Shown one piece after another: positions 33,275 to 48,276 of a stretch of DNA of 64,000 nucleotides. The DNA is from Laburnicola sp. R22_1 (lineage: Eukaryota > Ascomycota > Dothideomycetes > Pleosporales > Didymosphaeriaceae), in the NCBI GenBank assembly GCA_014281115.1, contig JACONQ010000002.1, forward strand, positions 2,232,001 to 2,296,000, read 5' to 3'. Within the stretch, counting starts at the first letter, position 1. Every line of letters begins with the position of its first letter. The position numbers were made by a program, and so were the translations under genes. The notes beneath the pieces are model-generated. The model did no database searches, was not told the DNA's origin, and saw only the letters and a program-made list of their open reading frames with translations.

Positions 33275-33537
33275 ACATAACAAACAAGTACCAAGTACCA
33301 TGTAATAAGACGCCCACACGCCCATTCCTACAGAAGAAGAAGAATTAGAAGAACATCCTCTTGCCCCGGTGCGAATTTGTACCTAACAAACTTTGAGAGT
33401 ACTGTCTTTAAACCCCCCGCCAACACACACACACACAAAGTTTAACCCGCAAAACAAGACCGCCATGCAATCGTGTCGTTCGTCACATGAATGTGCCCGC
33501 AAAGGGCCCCTCAAAAGATTATCCAACAATGCCCCAT
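32016..33537. other. Intergenic with GA and CA microsatellites
   Basis: About 1.5 kb between the small membrane protein gene and the 3' end of the kinase gene. It holds a (GA)n run at about 33243-33271 and a (CA)n run at about 33422-33437. The short ORFs here are not convincing. Confidence 0.5.
33243..33271. repeat. GA dinucleotide microsatellite
   Basis: Uninterrupted AG/GA repeat of about 28 bp. Confidence 0.9.
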
Positions 33538-35652
<2,115 letters not shown>

Positions 35653-36658
35653 ATCGTCCCCGCCACAAGCGCGCTGGGCTCGTCGAGCTGTCGGGGCCTC
35701 TTGGGGTGGTGCGATGCGGTCAGGCGGCCGGGCGCGGCGGGATCATGGGGCGTCTCGTCTCCTACTCTGAGTACCGGCGGCGAGGAGGCGGGAGGCAAGG
35801 CCGTCGGCCGTCGTGGTGCAGCTGCAATTGCTGGACGCTGGAAGCGGGCTCTACCTTCTAGCGCTCGTCTGGGCGGCCTATCCGAGGGCGGCACACCCTG
35901 GTCGCGGTGAAGAGTGCGTGCGATGGATGGCGGGGTGCGCGTGAAGTGCGCGCGCTGTGCTCAGTGAGCTGCGCGGGGGCCGCTGCTGTCGGGGACCGTG
36001 AGGGCTGGGCGAGCGGGCGGGCACGCAGGGAAGGGCAAACCGAAACACAATCACGATCAATGGCGATGGCAGCGGCTGGTGTTGGGTGGACGGCCAAGTT
36101 GCGCAGACGACGACGAGGAGGGCCAGGGCAGCAGGCTCGGAGCCCTGGATCTCCTGGAGCGGTAAGACGCCCAGCGGCAATGATGCAACCACGCGCTTGA
36201 AACCCCCAGCCGCCTGTTTTTCCCGTCTCTCCCCAAACCCACCCTTCGCATACGCCACGCCGAACACGCCCGGCTGCTTTGTGCATTCACTCTCCATTCA
36301 CTCCATTCACTTTGGGGACTGCATCGTCGACTCCGCCTACTGCCCGGGCCGCGGATAAGGCCTATGCGGCTTCTTAATTACCTCACCCACGCCCCGCCTA
36401 TAATCCAGAGGGGCTATGCATGCAAGCAAGCAGCAGTGCGCCATCGTCCCATAAAGAACCAGAACCCCAGATCCGACTCCAACAAGCCGTATGCCGCTCC
36501 GAATTCCCTCTGCCTACTAATATACAGTGACGAAGCCGAAACCCGTCGCTATGCAATAACCCAACGAGTAAGAAAGACGCCGCCACATGTCATCAATACC
36601 GCCCTCTCCACGCATGGACGGGATACGTAGGTTACCAGTTTGCGCCTCAAAGCACGCA
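35653..36658. other. GC-rich intergenic region upstream of the kinase
   Basis: About 1 kb. Several overlapping ORFs exist on both strands at 35650-36300, but they mirror each other in GC-rich sequence and none resembles a known protein. This is probably the kinase promoter and long 5' UTR, plus the 3' end of the golgin gene. Confidence 0.45.
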
Positions 36659-39600
36659 TCACTTCGCCGACACGGCCGCTGCCCATCGCTGTTCGTCCTT
36701 CCTGCATCTCGTTAGCGGCCATGACCATCACTGATCTGTGAGCTGACTTACTTGTCAAAGTGCAAGAGCATCCCCAGAACTGGTATCAGCTGCTGCTGGT
36801 ACTTCTTGTCCTTTTGCTCCAGGAACTGCAGCAGCACGTTCTTCAAGTATACATAGTCAACCGCAGAACCGTCAGCAGATTGTGTCGAAGGTGCGCCAGC
36901 CTTCGGTGCAGGAGATGCAAGGCGTGATCGCGATGATTCAAGCGATGATCTCGACGACTGCACATTGAAATCCGGTGCCCGCATCTTCAAGGACCGGAGC
37001 TCATCCGACATTGTCTTGCTTGACTTCTGCAGCTTTTCAAGCCGGCCTTGCGTCTCATCAAAGGCGCGTCGTAGATCTGCCTTCTCCTTCTCTAGATCGC
37101 GCGCCTGCTTCTCGCTGTCGTCCAGAGCATCGCGGAGTTGGCTGAGCCCCGCCCGTACCTCCGCTGCTTCTTCGTTGGCTTGTGCTGCTCGCCGTTCGAG
37201 ATCATCTTTCTGGCGTCTGAGCTCTTTCTCCGAGGATGCCAGATCTTCCTTGTCTTCTTGGGCACGCGTGACTGCACGCTCAGCGTCGCGAACCTTTTGC
37301 TTGAGCTCTTCCAGCTCTCGTGCACGCCTTCGGCTGAAAGAACTAGCCTGCTCTTCAGCGCGCTCCCGCTCCTCAACCGCAAGGTCAAGTCGTTCTTGCA
37401 TTTCTCTTACGCGGGCATCGGCTCTGCCCTGGGCATCCGCTAGTAGCCTCCGCATAGTCTCTGCTTCACGGCTGCGCTCACTGAGCAGCCGGTGTGCGTC
37501 TGCGAGCTCTTCTTCGAGGCTTTCGCTTCTAGCGCGGACCTCCTTCATCTGGGTGCCAATTTCCTGAGTTTGATCTTGCATGCTGTTCATGAGGTCCTGT
37601 GCGCTTGCATACTGAGCAGACTTTAGCTGTATCTCATCTCGCAGGCTTCCTGCCTCTCGTTTCAGTTTGGCAACCTCCTGCTCTACATCTCGGATAGTGT
37701 TACGAGACGTCTTAAGATCCTCCTGGGTCTTAGCCAGGTCCTTGGACAGTCTGTCGCGGCTTTCGATGGCATCGTTGCGGTCACTCTCAGAGTTCTGGAG
37801 GTCGCGTTGGATCTTGCGGTTCGTCTCTTCTAGGGCAAGTCTTTGCGTAGTCTCCTGCTTGATCTTATCATTGAGTGTCTTGATGTCACCGTCTTTATTG
37901 GACACTTGAGATCGATATGTCGCAATTTCCGATTTCAGGTCCTTCTCTCTGCCCTCTAAACGACGAAGCTCCGCCGACTTGGTCGAGAGCTCCTCTTTGG
38001 TGCCCTGCAGCTCAGCAACCTCTTTGCGAAGAGACGTGAGTTCTGGCTGCGCCTTCTGAAGAATCTCTCGCATGTCGGTGAGGTCTTTGAATCGGGAAGC
38101 AGCGAGTTGCTCCGCGACGGACAAATCAGTCTGCAACGAGTCTGTCTTGGCTTTGAGCTCGGCAAATTCTTGAGCCAGGGCTTTCTTCTCCTGTTCGGAG
38201 CTCTCTTGTGCAGATTTGCCAGTGCGCAGGTCTGCAATCTCTTTCTCCAGAGCTACCAGCTTCTCCTGTAACGCTGACTTCTCTGCGAGGAGCTGTTTGA
38301 CTTTGTCCTTGGCGTCCGTGTGCTCTTGGCCAAAGTCAAGCAGATCCTGTCTCAGCGTCTCGATTTCCTCTTTCATGGCTTCTTCGTCCTTCAGTTTCTG
38401 TTTAAGATTATCAATAGAGTTGCCCTTCTGCAGAAGCTCGCCTTCTAAACGCTCGATTGCCGCAATCTTTGCCTCTAGATCTGACTGAAGCTGCGAAACG
38501 GTCTTTTGGGCTTCTTCCAATTGCGAGGGAGAGAATTCAGCACTGCGAGGAGTGAGAAGACCGCTAGCGTCACCGACCTCGCTTGGTGACTTTTCAACCG
38601 CTCCTGCCGCATCGCCACCTTTACCACCTTTCTTCTTCTTCTTGTTCTTCTTTTTGGAAGGTGCGGATTCGGCAACCGGTGTAGGTACTGGCGTGGATGC
38701 TTCGGCCTCCTTCAAATTATTTCCCTTCGGCGCTGCTTCGAGATCCTTCTTGGCTTGCTCCAGCTCGCTCTGGGCCTTGTCTCGTTTTGACTCTGCGTCT
38801 TTAAGTTGGTCCCGTAGGTTGTTAACCAGCCCATTGAGAGTTTCGTTTCGCTTGTCTGCCTTTGTTTGCGTGTCACAGACTTGGCTGAGTTCAGCCTCGA
38901 GTTTTTCAACTTGGTTCTTTAGTGTTTCTTGGTCGTGGTTCTCGATAAGCTCCTCTCCGTGGGTGGCATGAAGATCTTCTAGCTCTTTAGACGTCGCATC
39001 CAGCTTTTCTGTGAGCTCTCTGACGGTCTGTTCCTGGGCGCTGTAGTCATCTTTGTGTTTTGTCAGGTCTTGCTCGGCGGTTTTAAGCTTGCTCTGCAGA
39101 TCTTCAATGACAGAATCAAGTTCTTTCTGGCGTTCTGAGTTCTCCTTCTGCGCGCGGGCGTGCTGATCCTTGAAGGTGAGGAGGTCGTTCGTCGCAGTTT
39201 CCAGATTCTTCATAAATGACTCTGCCAACTCCTGAGCTACGGAGAGTTCCTTCTTCAAAGATTGGTTCTCCCCTCCGAGCTTCTCCACTTTCTCTTCGCT
39301 TTCTTTCAGCTGCGACTGAAGTCTGGGCAGCTCGCTATCGTAGGAAAAAAACTCCTCATCTTCTGTAGCTTCGGTCTGCTTCGAAGAGTTGGATAAGGAC
39401 GATGGATCCGCGGAGTCAGCCTGAGCCGTGGAATCATCCTTGGGTTCCTCGCCCGCTGCCATTTGAGCTTGCAACTTTTCCACCTCTCCCGAAGCTTCTT
39501 CTGCCTTCTTCTCAGCCTCTTCTAGCTTCTTGTGCATCTCATCACGCTCCTTTGAGACCCTCTTCAACTCCTCCATCAGCATGTCACTTTTGACATTGAG

Positions 39601-40278
39601 CTGGCCGAGGTACTCTACAAATGCCGCGGGTTCACTAATGGACGTCAACGGGGTGTTTTCGCGGAGGGAGGATTCGAAGGCTTCGATAAGGCCGATCCGA
39701 GCGTGGGCGATGCGGTAGGAGCGAAGCAACTCTGCGAGAGGTCAGACGCGTCGGTTTATTGATGCAGTGATACTCACCAGTATACTTGGGCTCCAGCTTG
39801 TCAAGCTTTTTGAGCCGCGCTTTTGTTTCTGGGGATAGTTCCGGCGTGGATGGGGCCTTCTCGTCCGCAGCCGCAGCCTTCTCATGTTCCTCCTTCCCCT
39901 TGTCATCGTCCGGCGTTGTCTCTGTGCTCTCTGCCTTCTCTTTCGGGCGCGGGGTCCCTGACCTGCTCGGCTGCTCGTCGTCTTCGCCTATGACAAATTC
40001 TGGGTCAAACTCAGAGGGGTCAGGGCCCTTCCCCGTGGACGCTGCCTTGCCGGGGCTGTCACCATCCTTGGACTTGGGCGAGCGCTTCGATGGCGAGAGA
40101 TTGCGCGAGTTGGACCGTTTCGGGGCTGAACCTGATGGGGACTGGGCAGTCGCGCGCTGTCTCGCCTGCTCTTCAGCTATTCGAGCATCGAGTGCGCCTT
40201 TGATGCGCTTGGCACTATGGTCAGCGCTGCAGATGGGAACATGCAGAGGAAAGCCAGTACCTGAAAGCCCTGGAACAT
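36659..40278 (-). CDS. imh1: Golgin with C-terminal GRIP domain (Imh1-like)
   Basis: Four exons, complement of 40261-40278, 39778-40207, 36752-39731 and 36659-36701; 1,156 residues. The first exon codes only 'MFQGFQ', and splicing (AAG acceptor, CTGAC branch point) joins it to 'RIKGALDARIAEEQARQ', the usual start of this family. After a Ser/Pro/Lys-rich segment, nearly the whole protein is heptad coiled coil. The end is a GRIP domain: 'DYVYLKNVLLQFLEQKDKKY', 'QQQLIPVLGMLLHFDK', and from the last exon 'KDEQRWAAAVSAK'. GRIP domains bind Arl1-GTP and place the tether on trans-Golgi membranes. Without the last small exon the frame would stop early at 36748. It is divergent from zuotin with 271 bp between start codons. 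Confidence 0.88.
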
Positions 40279-40549
40279 GGTCACGATAGATGACGTGGTC
40301 GCAGATAGTAATTGACTCTAACAGCTACCTTTTACAGGATTGCCATAGTAGTCCAGGTGTCCACTCGTGCAGCCAACAGAACCGTGAGACGTTTCTCGGA
40401 TCACCGACGACGCCTGCGCCTGGCGGCCCAGCCCAGCCACAGCCTGCAGGGATCGTCGGAACACCGGACCCACTCCTTCTCCGGCTGCGCTCAAAATTGT
40501 TTCTCCTCGGAGTCCTCCCACGCTCTGCTTTCACCACCGGACACTCATC

Positions 40550-41946
40550 ATGGCATCCGCATCCGTGCAGATATCGCTGCCTCTCCCGGTCTTGCCTGCG
40601 GGCTGGACCGCTGAGAAAGACTTCAAGCCCATTGGCCACCTCAGCCATGCTACCGATCGCAACATCGAGCCCGTCGGCCCCCACTTTCTCGCCCACGCGC
40701 GCAGGGTACGTAAATTTTCAGTGTTGTGGAAGCGTCATAGCATCTACTAATAATTATACAGAAGCGACACAAGCGCACCTTCTCCGAGGATGACCGCATC
40801 CAGGCGCAGGTAAACGTGAAGAAGATTGAGGATGACGACGAGGGCGAGATCAGCGAGCCCGAGGACCCCCTCATGCTGCAGCGCGAGGCCAAGGACTGGA
40901 AAGGCCAGGATCACTACGCCGTCCTCGGTATCACGAGGTACCGTTGGCGCGCCACCGAGGACCAGATCAAGCGTGCCCACCGCAAGAAGGTCCTCAAGCA
41001 CCATCCCGACAAGAAGGCTGCTGCTGGCGGAACCGAGGACGACCAGTTCTTCAAGTGCATCCAAAAGGCAACCGAGGTTCTCACCGATCCCGTCAAGAGG
41101 AGGCAATTTGACTCTGTCGACGAGGCGGCAGACGTTGAGCCGCCAACCAAGAAGGAGACGCAGAAGGGCAATTTCTACAAGCTCTGGGGCAAGGTCTTTG
41201 AGGCCGAAGGTCGTTTCTCGACCAAGCAGCCCGTGCCGAAGCTCGGCAATGAGAGGAGCACCAAAGAAGACGTGGAAAATTTCTACAACTTCTGGTACAA
41301 CTTTGACAGCTGGCGAACCTTTGAGTACCTCGACGAAGATGTCCCTGACGACAACGAGAACCGTGACCAGAAGCGCCACGTCGAGCGCAAGAATGCGAAC
41401 GCCAGGCGCAAGAAGAAGACCGAGGACACCACGCGTTTGAGGAAGCTTGTTGACGATGCCTTGGCCCTTGACGAGCGTATCAAGCTGTTCCGTCAACAAG
41501 AAAATGCCCACAAGAACAAGCGCCGTCTCGAGAAAGAGGCTGAGCAGAAGCGTATTGCCGAAGAGGCTGCCAAGGCCAAGGAGGAGGAGGCGCGACTTCA
41601 GGCTGAGAAGGAAGCCGCCGAGAAGGCTCAGAAGGCTGAGGGCAAGAAGGCAAAGGAAGCTGCGAAGAACGCTGCGAAAAAGAACAAGCGAGTGATCCGC
41701 AATGCTGCCAAGGATGCCAACTACTTCCACAGCGGTGGAGATGCCTCTGCGTCCCAGATCGATAGCGTGCTCAACGACGTCGATGCCATCATCCTCAAGC
41801 TCGACAACGAGGAGATTGCTGCGCTGACGGCCAAGCTGAACGATGCGAAGGGAGCCGACGCGATCAAGCAGGTCTACCAGGACGAGGTCAAGCAACTGAT
41901 TGGTGCGGGCAAGTTGAAGGAGGGAGAGCTCAAGTCTTTGTCGTAG
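40550..41946 (+). CDS. zuo1: Zuotin, ribosome-associated J-domain co-chaperone
   Basis: Two exons, 40550-40705 and 40762-41946; 446 residues. The J-domain lies at about residues 95-165: 'DHYAVLGITRYRWRATEDQI', the 'HHPDKK' signature, and 'FKCIQKATEVLTDPVKRRQFDS'. After it come the zuotin homology region ('FYNFWYNFDSWRTFEYLDED') and a long basic/charged helix ('RKLVDDALALDERIKLFRQQ', then Lys/Glu/Ala-rich). This is the Zuo1/MPP11 type, which pairs with Ssz1 as the ribosome-associated complex and stimulates Ssb Hsp70 at the exit tunnel. The minus strand of this gene is also open for 403 codons, which is a codon-usage artefact. Confidence 0.93.
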
Positions 41947-42640
41947 AGTATGCGACAATGTAGATAGTAGATAGGTTTCCGGAAAAGTTGCTGTTTACTC
42001 TACACCGCATACAGCTGTATCAATGCTGATCCTGCACGACCTCTCTGGACGCTATAAAGGGCAGGAATGCTGAACTACAAGAGAATAATGAAACGTTAAA
42101 GCTACAGCTACAGGACAACAGCTTGAACAGTCGGCCTTTGTATCGGCTATGCTCTGGGGTAACTCGCAGTACTCAGACTGCTGTCGGTAGTCCTGTAAGC
42201 TGAGCCTGCCAAGCATCCGCACATCCCCACGCTGATCGCTCTGCCCAGCGTCGTTTGCCCGCACGTTTGGGCATCCCGGACGTTGCTGGGCCGCCCGCGG
42301 CGCACTGGCACATGAAGCCAAGCCATCCGCCCGGCTCTGGGAGCAGCTGCCTTCACTCACCCTCAGTCCCTCCACAAGCCACTATCGACCCCTTCCCAAG
42401 CGCCATCTGCCAGTTCCTCTCCACGAGAGTGTCACGCCCGGCGACGTCGACCTCACTCGCCAATTGCACGGCCCCGCAGCCACCACCCCGCGCCAAGCCG
42501 TGCAGGAACGCGCACAGCATCGTCACTTGTCGGCGCGCATTATTACACGCAAGGATTTCGGCCGGCTCGCTGGCGTTGTAGTCTATTCGTCTGCCCAGGT
42601 GCGCAGCTGTCCTCGTGCCTCTGCTCGACCAGCAATCAGG
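41947..42640. other. Intergenic, no supported gene
   Basis: 3' UTR of zuotin and the upstream region of the universal stress protein gene. The GC-rich part from 42240 has only short ORFs on both strands. Confidence 0.45.
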
Positions 42641-44244
42641 ATGAGCGCCTCCCCCACGCCGAATGCACGGAACGCTTCTCCAGCAACCCACAATTCGACG
42701 CGCCGACCGGTGAGCCCCGCGCTGCTGCCAACGTGGGGAGGAGACATCGATGACCCCTCGCGCCGCCCGTCGATTCAATTCAAGACACATGCCAACCCGG
42801 CGCTCCCCAGCGGCAGTCCGAAGCGTGGCCAGCCGAAGCGCCGCATATCGTCACCTCCCCCTCCGCCGTAAGTATTGGCTCGCTACCTAGCCCCAGGCTG
42901 TAGACGGCCCTGTCACAAAAAGCGCGTTCCTACGCTTGCTTCTGCCATTCGTTGTCCTCGTACCCTTCCCTCGCACTCGACGCCGGACGACAATGGCAAA
43001 GTATGCCTCACTGCTCGCCGGTAGCTCACGGAGAGAGCAGCTAGGCTTGGGAGCTTCTCATGCTCCTCACAGTTGCCCTTGCAAACCAGAAGCCCGGCTG
43101 ACGAGAACCTAGTGTATTTCAACCCCGCGTCTCGTTCGATACATTCGACAAACCGGCCGACTTTATCGAAGAGAACTCGTTCACCCTTATAGCGAAGCAT
43201 AAAGACTACGAGTACACGAGACGATCGCGAACATTTCTCTGCGGCTGCGATGACAACGACTACTCCGACTATGCGCTTCAATGGCTGATTGACGAGCTGG
43301 TGGACGACGGGGACGAGGTCGTGTGCTTGAGGGTCGTGGAAAAAGATGACACCATAGCCAGCGACAGGAGCGTGGAAAAGGGACGGTATCGCGCAGAGGC
43401 AGAGTCTTTGATGAAGTCCGTCCAGGGAAAGAACCACGAAAACAAGGCGATAAACTTGGTTTTGGAGTTTGCAATGGGCAAAGTGAACACGGTCATTGAT
43501 GAGATGGTGAGCCGAGCTGCTCCATTTTCTCCAATGCAAACTGATGTGGGATAGATTAATCTCTACGAGCCGGCGATACTCGTAGTTGGAACAAAAGGCC
43601 GAAGCTTGGGTGGTTTTCAAGGGTTACTCCCAGGGTCCGTCTCCAAGTATTGCCTACAACACTCACCTGTGCCCGTCATCGTCGTCCGACCATCGTCAAA
43701 ACGCGACAAGGCGAGGAACAAACGCGCGCTGGACCCCAACAGACATGCCTACAAAGACCTGCTGGAAAAGAGTGGCCACCTGATTGACACAGATCCCCGT
43801 ACTCTCAACACGGAAGAGTCACGGCAGGCATCTGAAGTGGAGGCCGCCGCTGTAGCCGCAGCTATCGGGTACAAGCCTATAGAAGGAAGTCCGCTCGTCC
43901 AGACCCAGACCGTTCCTGCTCACCTAGACCCGAATGTTGCAGACTCTGGTCCCAGGAGCCCTGGTGTTGTCATGAAGAGTCCTGAATTGCAAAACCTGGA
44001 GAGTCCCGAGATGTCGGATTCGAGCAGTAGCGAGGATGAGGGAGGCTTATCCACCAAGGAGGCACCCGTTGCTCCTGGTGTAGAAAGCGAAACAAATTTA
44101 GACCAAAATGAAAAAGCCGCGGACGATCTTTCGAAGCCCGAGATTGAGGTCAAAGATGAAGACGCTCCGAAAAACGAGTCGGAGGGGGAAGACGAGGCAT
44201 TGAAGGAGGAGAATACTGAAGTGACTCAGCCGAGTCATGATTAG
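42641..44244 (+). CDS. Universal stress protein (UspA) domain protein
   Basis: Three exons, 42641-42867, 43113-43506 and 43555-44244; 436 residues, phases consistent. Intron 1 is long (245 nt) with a CTGAC branch point close to the TAG acceptor. The N-terminus is disordered and rich in Ser/Pro. The UspA fold spans about residues 105-255: 'RTFLCGCDDNDYSDYALQWL', 'DDGDEVVCLRVVEKDD', 'EPAILVVGTKGRSLGGFQGL' and 'SVSKYCLQHSPVPVIVVRPS', which contains the nucleotide-binding G-x-x-G pattern. The C-terminal 180 residues are acidic and Ser-rich, a common fungal extension. Role: stress-linked nucleotide-binding protein, not further defined. Confidence 0.88.
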
Positions 44245-44754
44245 GACCGAAATGCGACGTTGTATACCCAGAGCAAGGAAGCTCAGAGGCCGTCCAGATG
44301 AGTTTGACGACGGGCTCTTCAGCGAGCAGCTGCCACTATCTCCATAGAAGCATGAATTGACGATGTTATGAAATCCCTACAGGAATAGATAAGCGGAATC
44401 GATGCTTATCTCTCAAGGCAGTGCATTTGCTTGGTTTTATATTATGAAAGTGAGGCCGTGACAAGTACTAAGTCCAGCATGTGAACGTTTCAGCGTCTCA
44501 GCGTAGCGTAGGGGGACCCTGTGAAGATCTGCTAGATGACGTTTGTGGGGTCCGTTTGGCAACGTAACCCGAAACACCTTCCGCGCGTTCCTGACAGTCC
44601 AACCTCTTGGGGAGATGCTTCTTGTTGCACGGAACATTGTCATGATCGGATCTAACCCCATGTTGAAATCACTGAGCGCGCACGCATACCTCAGACGCAG
44701 TTGAAGTGGCCGGGACGCGACAACTCGCACCCCAGCTACAAACACCTCAGCTCC
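44245..44754. other. Intergenic, no supported gene
   Basis: About 510 bp between the stress protein and the GPHR gene. No recognisable ORF or repeat. Confidence 0.45.
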
Positions 44755-46410
44755 ATGCTTCCGCTTCCCGACGACGACTGCGATGCCTGCAGTCCTGACT
44801 GGGCCGTCAGGAAACGAAGCCCCTCCGCCATGGTCATATCAGCTCTGCCGTTTTTACTGACTTTCCTCATTGTTGCCGTCGCCGTGTCGCATAAGCTCTT
44901 CCCGCTGCTCTCTGGGCATGCGCATCTCAAAAGCCATGACGCACAGCTCCCGGGGATCGCATGGCGCGATAGGACTTCAGTACTCAGGAAAGTGCGCATA
45001 AATGCGCGCCTGCTCGCCAGCGCGACCTTCTCCACGAACATCGCTCTATCTACGGTCCTCGTCGAACTCATCCTCTGCGAGATATCGAACACTGTCAACC
45101 GCGCGACGCGAACCTGGGCGCTCAAGATCACGCTGCCGACGCTCCTGTTCCTGATCATAGTCGTTACACCAGCGCTTATCATACACTCGGTGATTTCGAA
45201 TGCGGGATGGGATTTAGGTGGATCGCGGACGGGCCAGCGAAGGGTGGCGTGGCTGTTGGAGACTTTGGGACTGGCAGTGTGGCTCGCGGGGTTCTGGTAT
45301 TTGGGGAGAGGGTTGCTAGGGACATATCTGCACGAGGAGTCATATCTTCATGACCATACGTTTAGCGAGGGTTGCCTGGAGAGGATTGGCGTTATTGGGA
45401 TAAGCTTGATGGCTTCCCTAGCAGGTTTCGCCGCTGTGAGTTCACTTTGGCAAACATTCGGTGCGAAATATCGTCCGGTAGGTAATCCTGCAGTGTATCG
45501 ATGCGCAACATCAAGCTGATCTCGACAGGTCACCGAGTCAGACATCGCCCGTAAACAAGCTGGTCTTGATGCTACCAACGACATGCTTATGGCCAAGGGA
45601 AGTCGATTGCGCGCCGTTCAACAAAAGCTTTCAGACACTCCACAAGAAGGATTCGTAACTCGCGTAGTGGGCAGTCTACGCGGAAACCCCGAGATCCAGG
45701 AGCGAAACACGCTGCAGCTCGAGATCCAAGGCCTCGAAACGATGCGCACCACCCTTCAAAATTCCCTCTCAGTCCTCCAAAACCGGCGGCAGGTGCAGCT
45801 GCGCTCACACACTGCACATGGCCGCCTCCTAAACCTCGTCTCCTTCACCTTTGCAATCTATTGCTTCTACCGAATTATGGCGACGACCTTCACGACACTC
45901 AGACGCTTTTCTTCTCCAAATACCAGCTTCTCGAACACAGACCCTATCAACAACTTTCTCGCACTCCTAGCAAAGCACTGGGACCCCGCGATAGATCGCA
46001 TAGCCTGGAGTCGCACAATCTCCTTCCTCCTCTCCGGTATCATGCTCCTTGCATCTTTCAACAGCGTCGTCCAGACATTTTTCATTTTCGCACGCATCCT
46101 GCCTGGCATTCTACATCACGCCCGCGCCAACTTTGCGCTGCTCATTTCGCAGATTGCGGCGACCTACGTGATCAGCTCCGCGCTGATGCTAAGGAGTAAT
46201 CTGCCTGCGGAGATGAAGAGCGCCATTTCAGATGCGTTAGGGGCACCACTTGAACCAGCGTTTACGGAGAGGTGGTTTGAGGGGTGGTTTTTGGCGGCAA
46301 GCGGGGCGACGGCGTTAGGGCTTTGGGTGGGTAGGAGGGTGAAAGGCACGGGGTGGGATGATAACGATGAGCGTGGGGACGGAGATCTGGAAATGGGGAA
46401 GTTGAATTGA
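44755..46410 (+). CDS. Golgi pH regulator / GPCR-type G-protein family (GPHR)
   Basis: Two exons, 44755-45477 and 45529-46410; 534 residues. There are about eight to nine hydrophobic spans, for example 'AMVISALPFLLTFLIVAVAV', 'ITLPTLLFLIIVVTPALIIH', 'VAWLLETLGLAVWLAGFWYL', 'LLNLVSFTFAIYCFYRIMA' and 'WSRTISFLLSGIMLLASFNS'. A hydrophilic coiled-coil loop in the middle ('LQLEIQGLETMRTTLQNSLS') is the typical GPHR arrangement. The animal protein is an anion channel that acidifies the Golgi, and plant GTG1/2 belong to the same family. By analogy this is an endomembrane channel. The upstream frame is open for 18 codons, so a slightly longer start is possible. Confidence 0.87.
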
Positions 46411-47138
46411 TGGTTTCCTTTCTTTTGTTCTTCTGTTATTCTACTGAGGGCTTTTAGCGTGGCGTATAGATATCCAGTGCATCAATTCCTCCGTATGAAG
46501 GTAACTGCTAGGGTCCGTACACGTGCATGATCGGCACATGCAAGACATACTTGACCCGGGATGGCATATGGGTTTGGGCATCAAGGCCGGGATCGAAATT
46601 GCGTCTTTTTGCTCTATCATCCGAGCCCGCAGGCCCATCTGGCGCGCAAATTGATTGGGTTGACGTATCGCCGACTGTTTTCAATATGACGTATGTCGTG
46701 GGGCAGCGATGAATGAAAAGCGCGGGGCGAGCGCTGTCTCTGAGCTTCATCGACACGTGAACCTCTCTCTCGCATACCTCAATCTTTCGAACCTGTACCG
46801 AGTCTATGTGAGTAGTCTTCTATCTTACTGTGGGATGTGTACGGCTGGCTGCGATGCGCGGGTGGTGGCAACCTTTGCTCTTCGACCTCTGATCAAGCAG
46901 ATGCCTCCATCATGAGGCATATGCGCTGTTCGAAGCGGATGATTGCACTGCATCGCCAATCTTGTCTCCATCGCAGCTATGATTCCCGTTATCTATCTTT
47001 CCGAAAACCTCACGAAGTAAATCAACGCAGCTAACAAACCCCAGTTCCCCAACCAACCTACACAAACCGTACGCCCCCCTATCTGCCTCCCAGGGCTCCC
47101 ACATCCCAACCCATCATCTAACTCGGCACCAGAACAAC
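46411..47138. other. Intergenic, no supported gene
   Basis: 3' region of GPHR and the promoter side of the small hydrophilic protein. Short ORFs only. Confidence 0.45.
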
Positions 47139-47351
47139 ATGTCTGCTCCCAACGAAGGCCGCAACTCCCCTGAGCCCCAGCAGCAGACCGGTGGCCAACT
47201 GCAAGAGACGCCCGCCTCCAACGTCAACGACCAAGGCGCCGCTCCCGAGCAGGGCACCAAGAAGGCAAACGAGGAGCAGAGGGGCGGACTGAGCTCTAAC
47301 CCGACGCACCCGTTGGAGAAACACTCCGAGGAGACGACCAGTAAGAAGTAG
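47139..47351 (+). CDS. Small hydrophilic protein, 70 aa
   Basis: An intronless 70-residue ORF, 'MSAPNEGRNSPEPQQQTGG' to 'GGLSSNPTHPLEKHSEE'. It is rich in Gln, Glu, Asn, Pro and Lys with no hydrophobic core, so it is likely disordered. The 'GLSSNPTHPLEK' end is a pattern I recall from short conserved ascomycete proteins of unknown function. A CT-rich leader typical of fungal promoters precedes the ATG. Confidence 0.6.
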   Translation: MSAPNEGRNSPEPQQQTGGQLQETPASNVNDQGAAPEQGTKKANEEQRGGLSSNPTHPLEKHSEETTSKK

Positions 47352-48276
47352 TGTGGTGGTGGATCGGAATCATGGAATACATGGAACATGGCTGGATCCA
47401 TAGTGGATGTAACATCACATGGTGGGATGAAGGCGGGGTGGCGGTAGGTACCTCATAATGAAATGATAAGATATCGCCGGATTGATTGTTGCTCTATGTG
47501 CTCTGTGATGTTCACTGTTGGTGCATGATCATAAGACTTCAACTTTCCGATACTTTGTGAAGTCTTTGCCTCAACGAACTGCTCTTCGTATCGTATCCAA
47601 TGTACACAAATAATCCCGATACTGGCCACTGTGAAAGAAGTGCTGCACCATGCTTATCCGCGAGTATTAAACCCATGGTCGGTCAGACTCATGCTGGAAT
47701 ATATCTCGGTCTCATAGTACAACCATACCGTGAATTGCGAGAGAAATTCCAGTATCGCAACACGAGCGGTGGCTCACAAATCGGCACAGCGCTTAGCAGT
47801 AAAGCGCTTGCCGAGTGCGAAGTCAAACTTGTGATAACGAGGCATTCTCGCGACTGTGACTGACGGTTGCGGATTTCTCGAAACCGGGCATATGCCCAAC
47901 CAGCCAGCGCACAGCGTGACAATAAAGGAATCAGCAGAACCCAAGAGAAAGGATTTGCAAACCCCATATATATAAGAAAGATTACAGAACTGTACAGTGC
48001 AATGTCGTGTTGTTCAAGTGATGATGTTCCGGTTCCTCAAATCTGCGATCCGGACTCGGATCCCCCTTCCCCCAATCACCCGTCGCCGCTTCCCCCTGTC
48101 CACGCCAACCACCTCCATCCTAGCTAGCACCCCACTTACCCACAAGCCGTTACTGCGCACACACATGCTTCCCAGATCCCGAATTCTCCCCAAAAGCCGT
48201 ACAGCTGCGTCCATGCGAATTCTCATTGCAGTCATAAATTTTGAGAGGCGAAGTTCTTCCATCAAATCACACAATG
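47352..48276. other. Intergenic, no supported gene
   Basis: About 0.9 kb between the small protein and the tRNA gene. No convincing ORF. Confidence 0.45.

Noticed and set aside
33042..33317. Leu/Ser-repeat peptide that looks like a signal peptide
   Set aside because: It is only the translation of the (GA)n microsatellite.
36965..37567. 200-codon plus-strand ORF within the golgin gene
   Set aside because: Antisense of a Glu/Lys/Arg-rich coiled coil gives Ser/Leu/Arg-rich artefacts; no independent support.
40747..41958. 403-codon minus-strand ORF across zuotin
   Set aside because: It mirrors the coding strand of a clear J-protein gene with GC-rich third positions; Leu/Val-rich low-information sequence, no family features.
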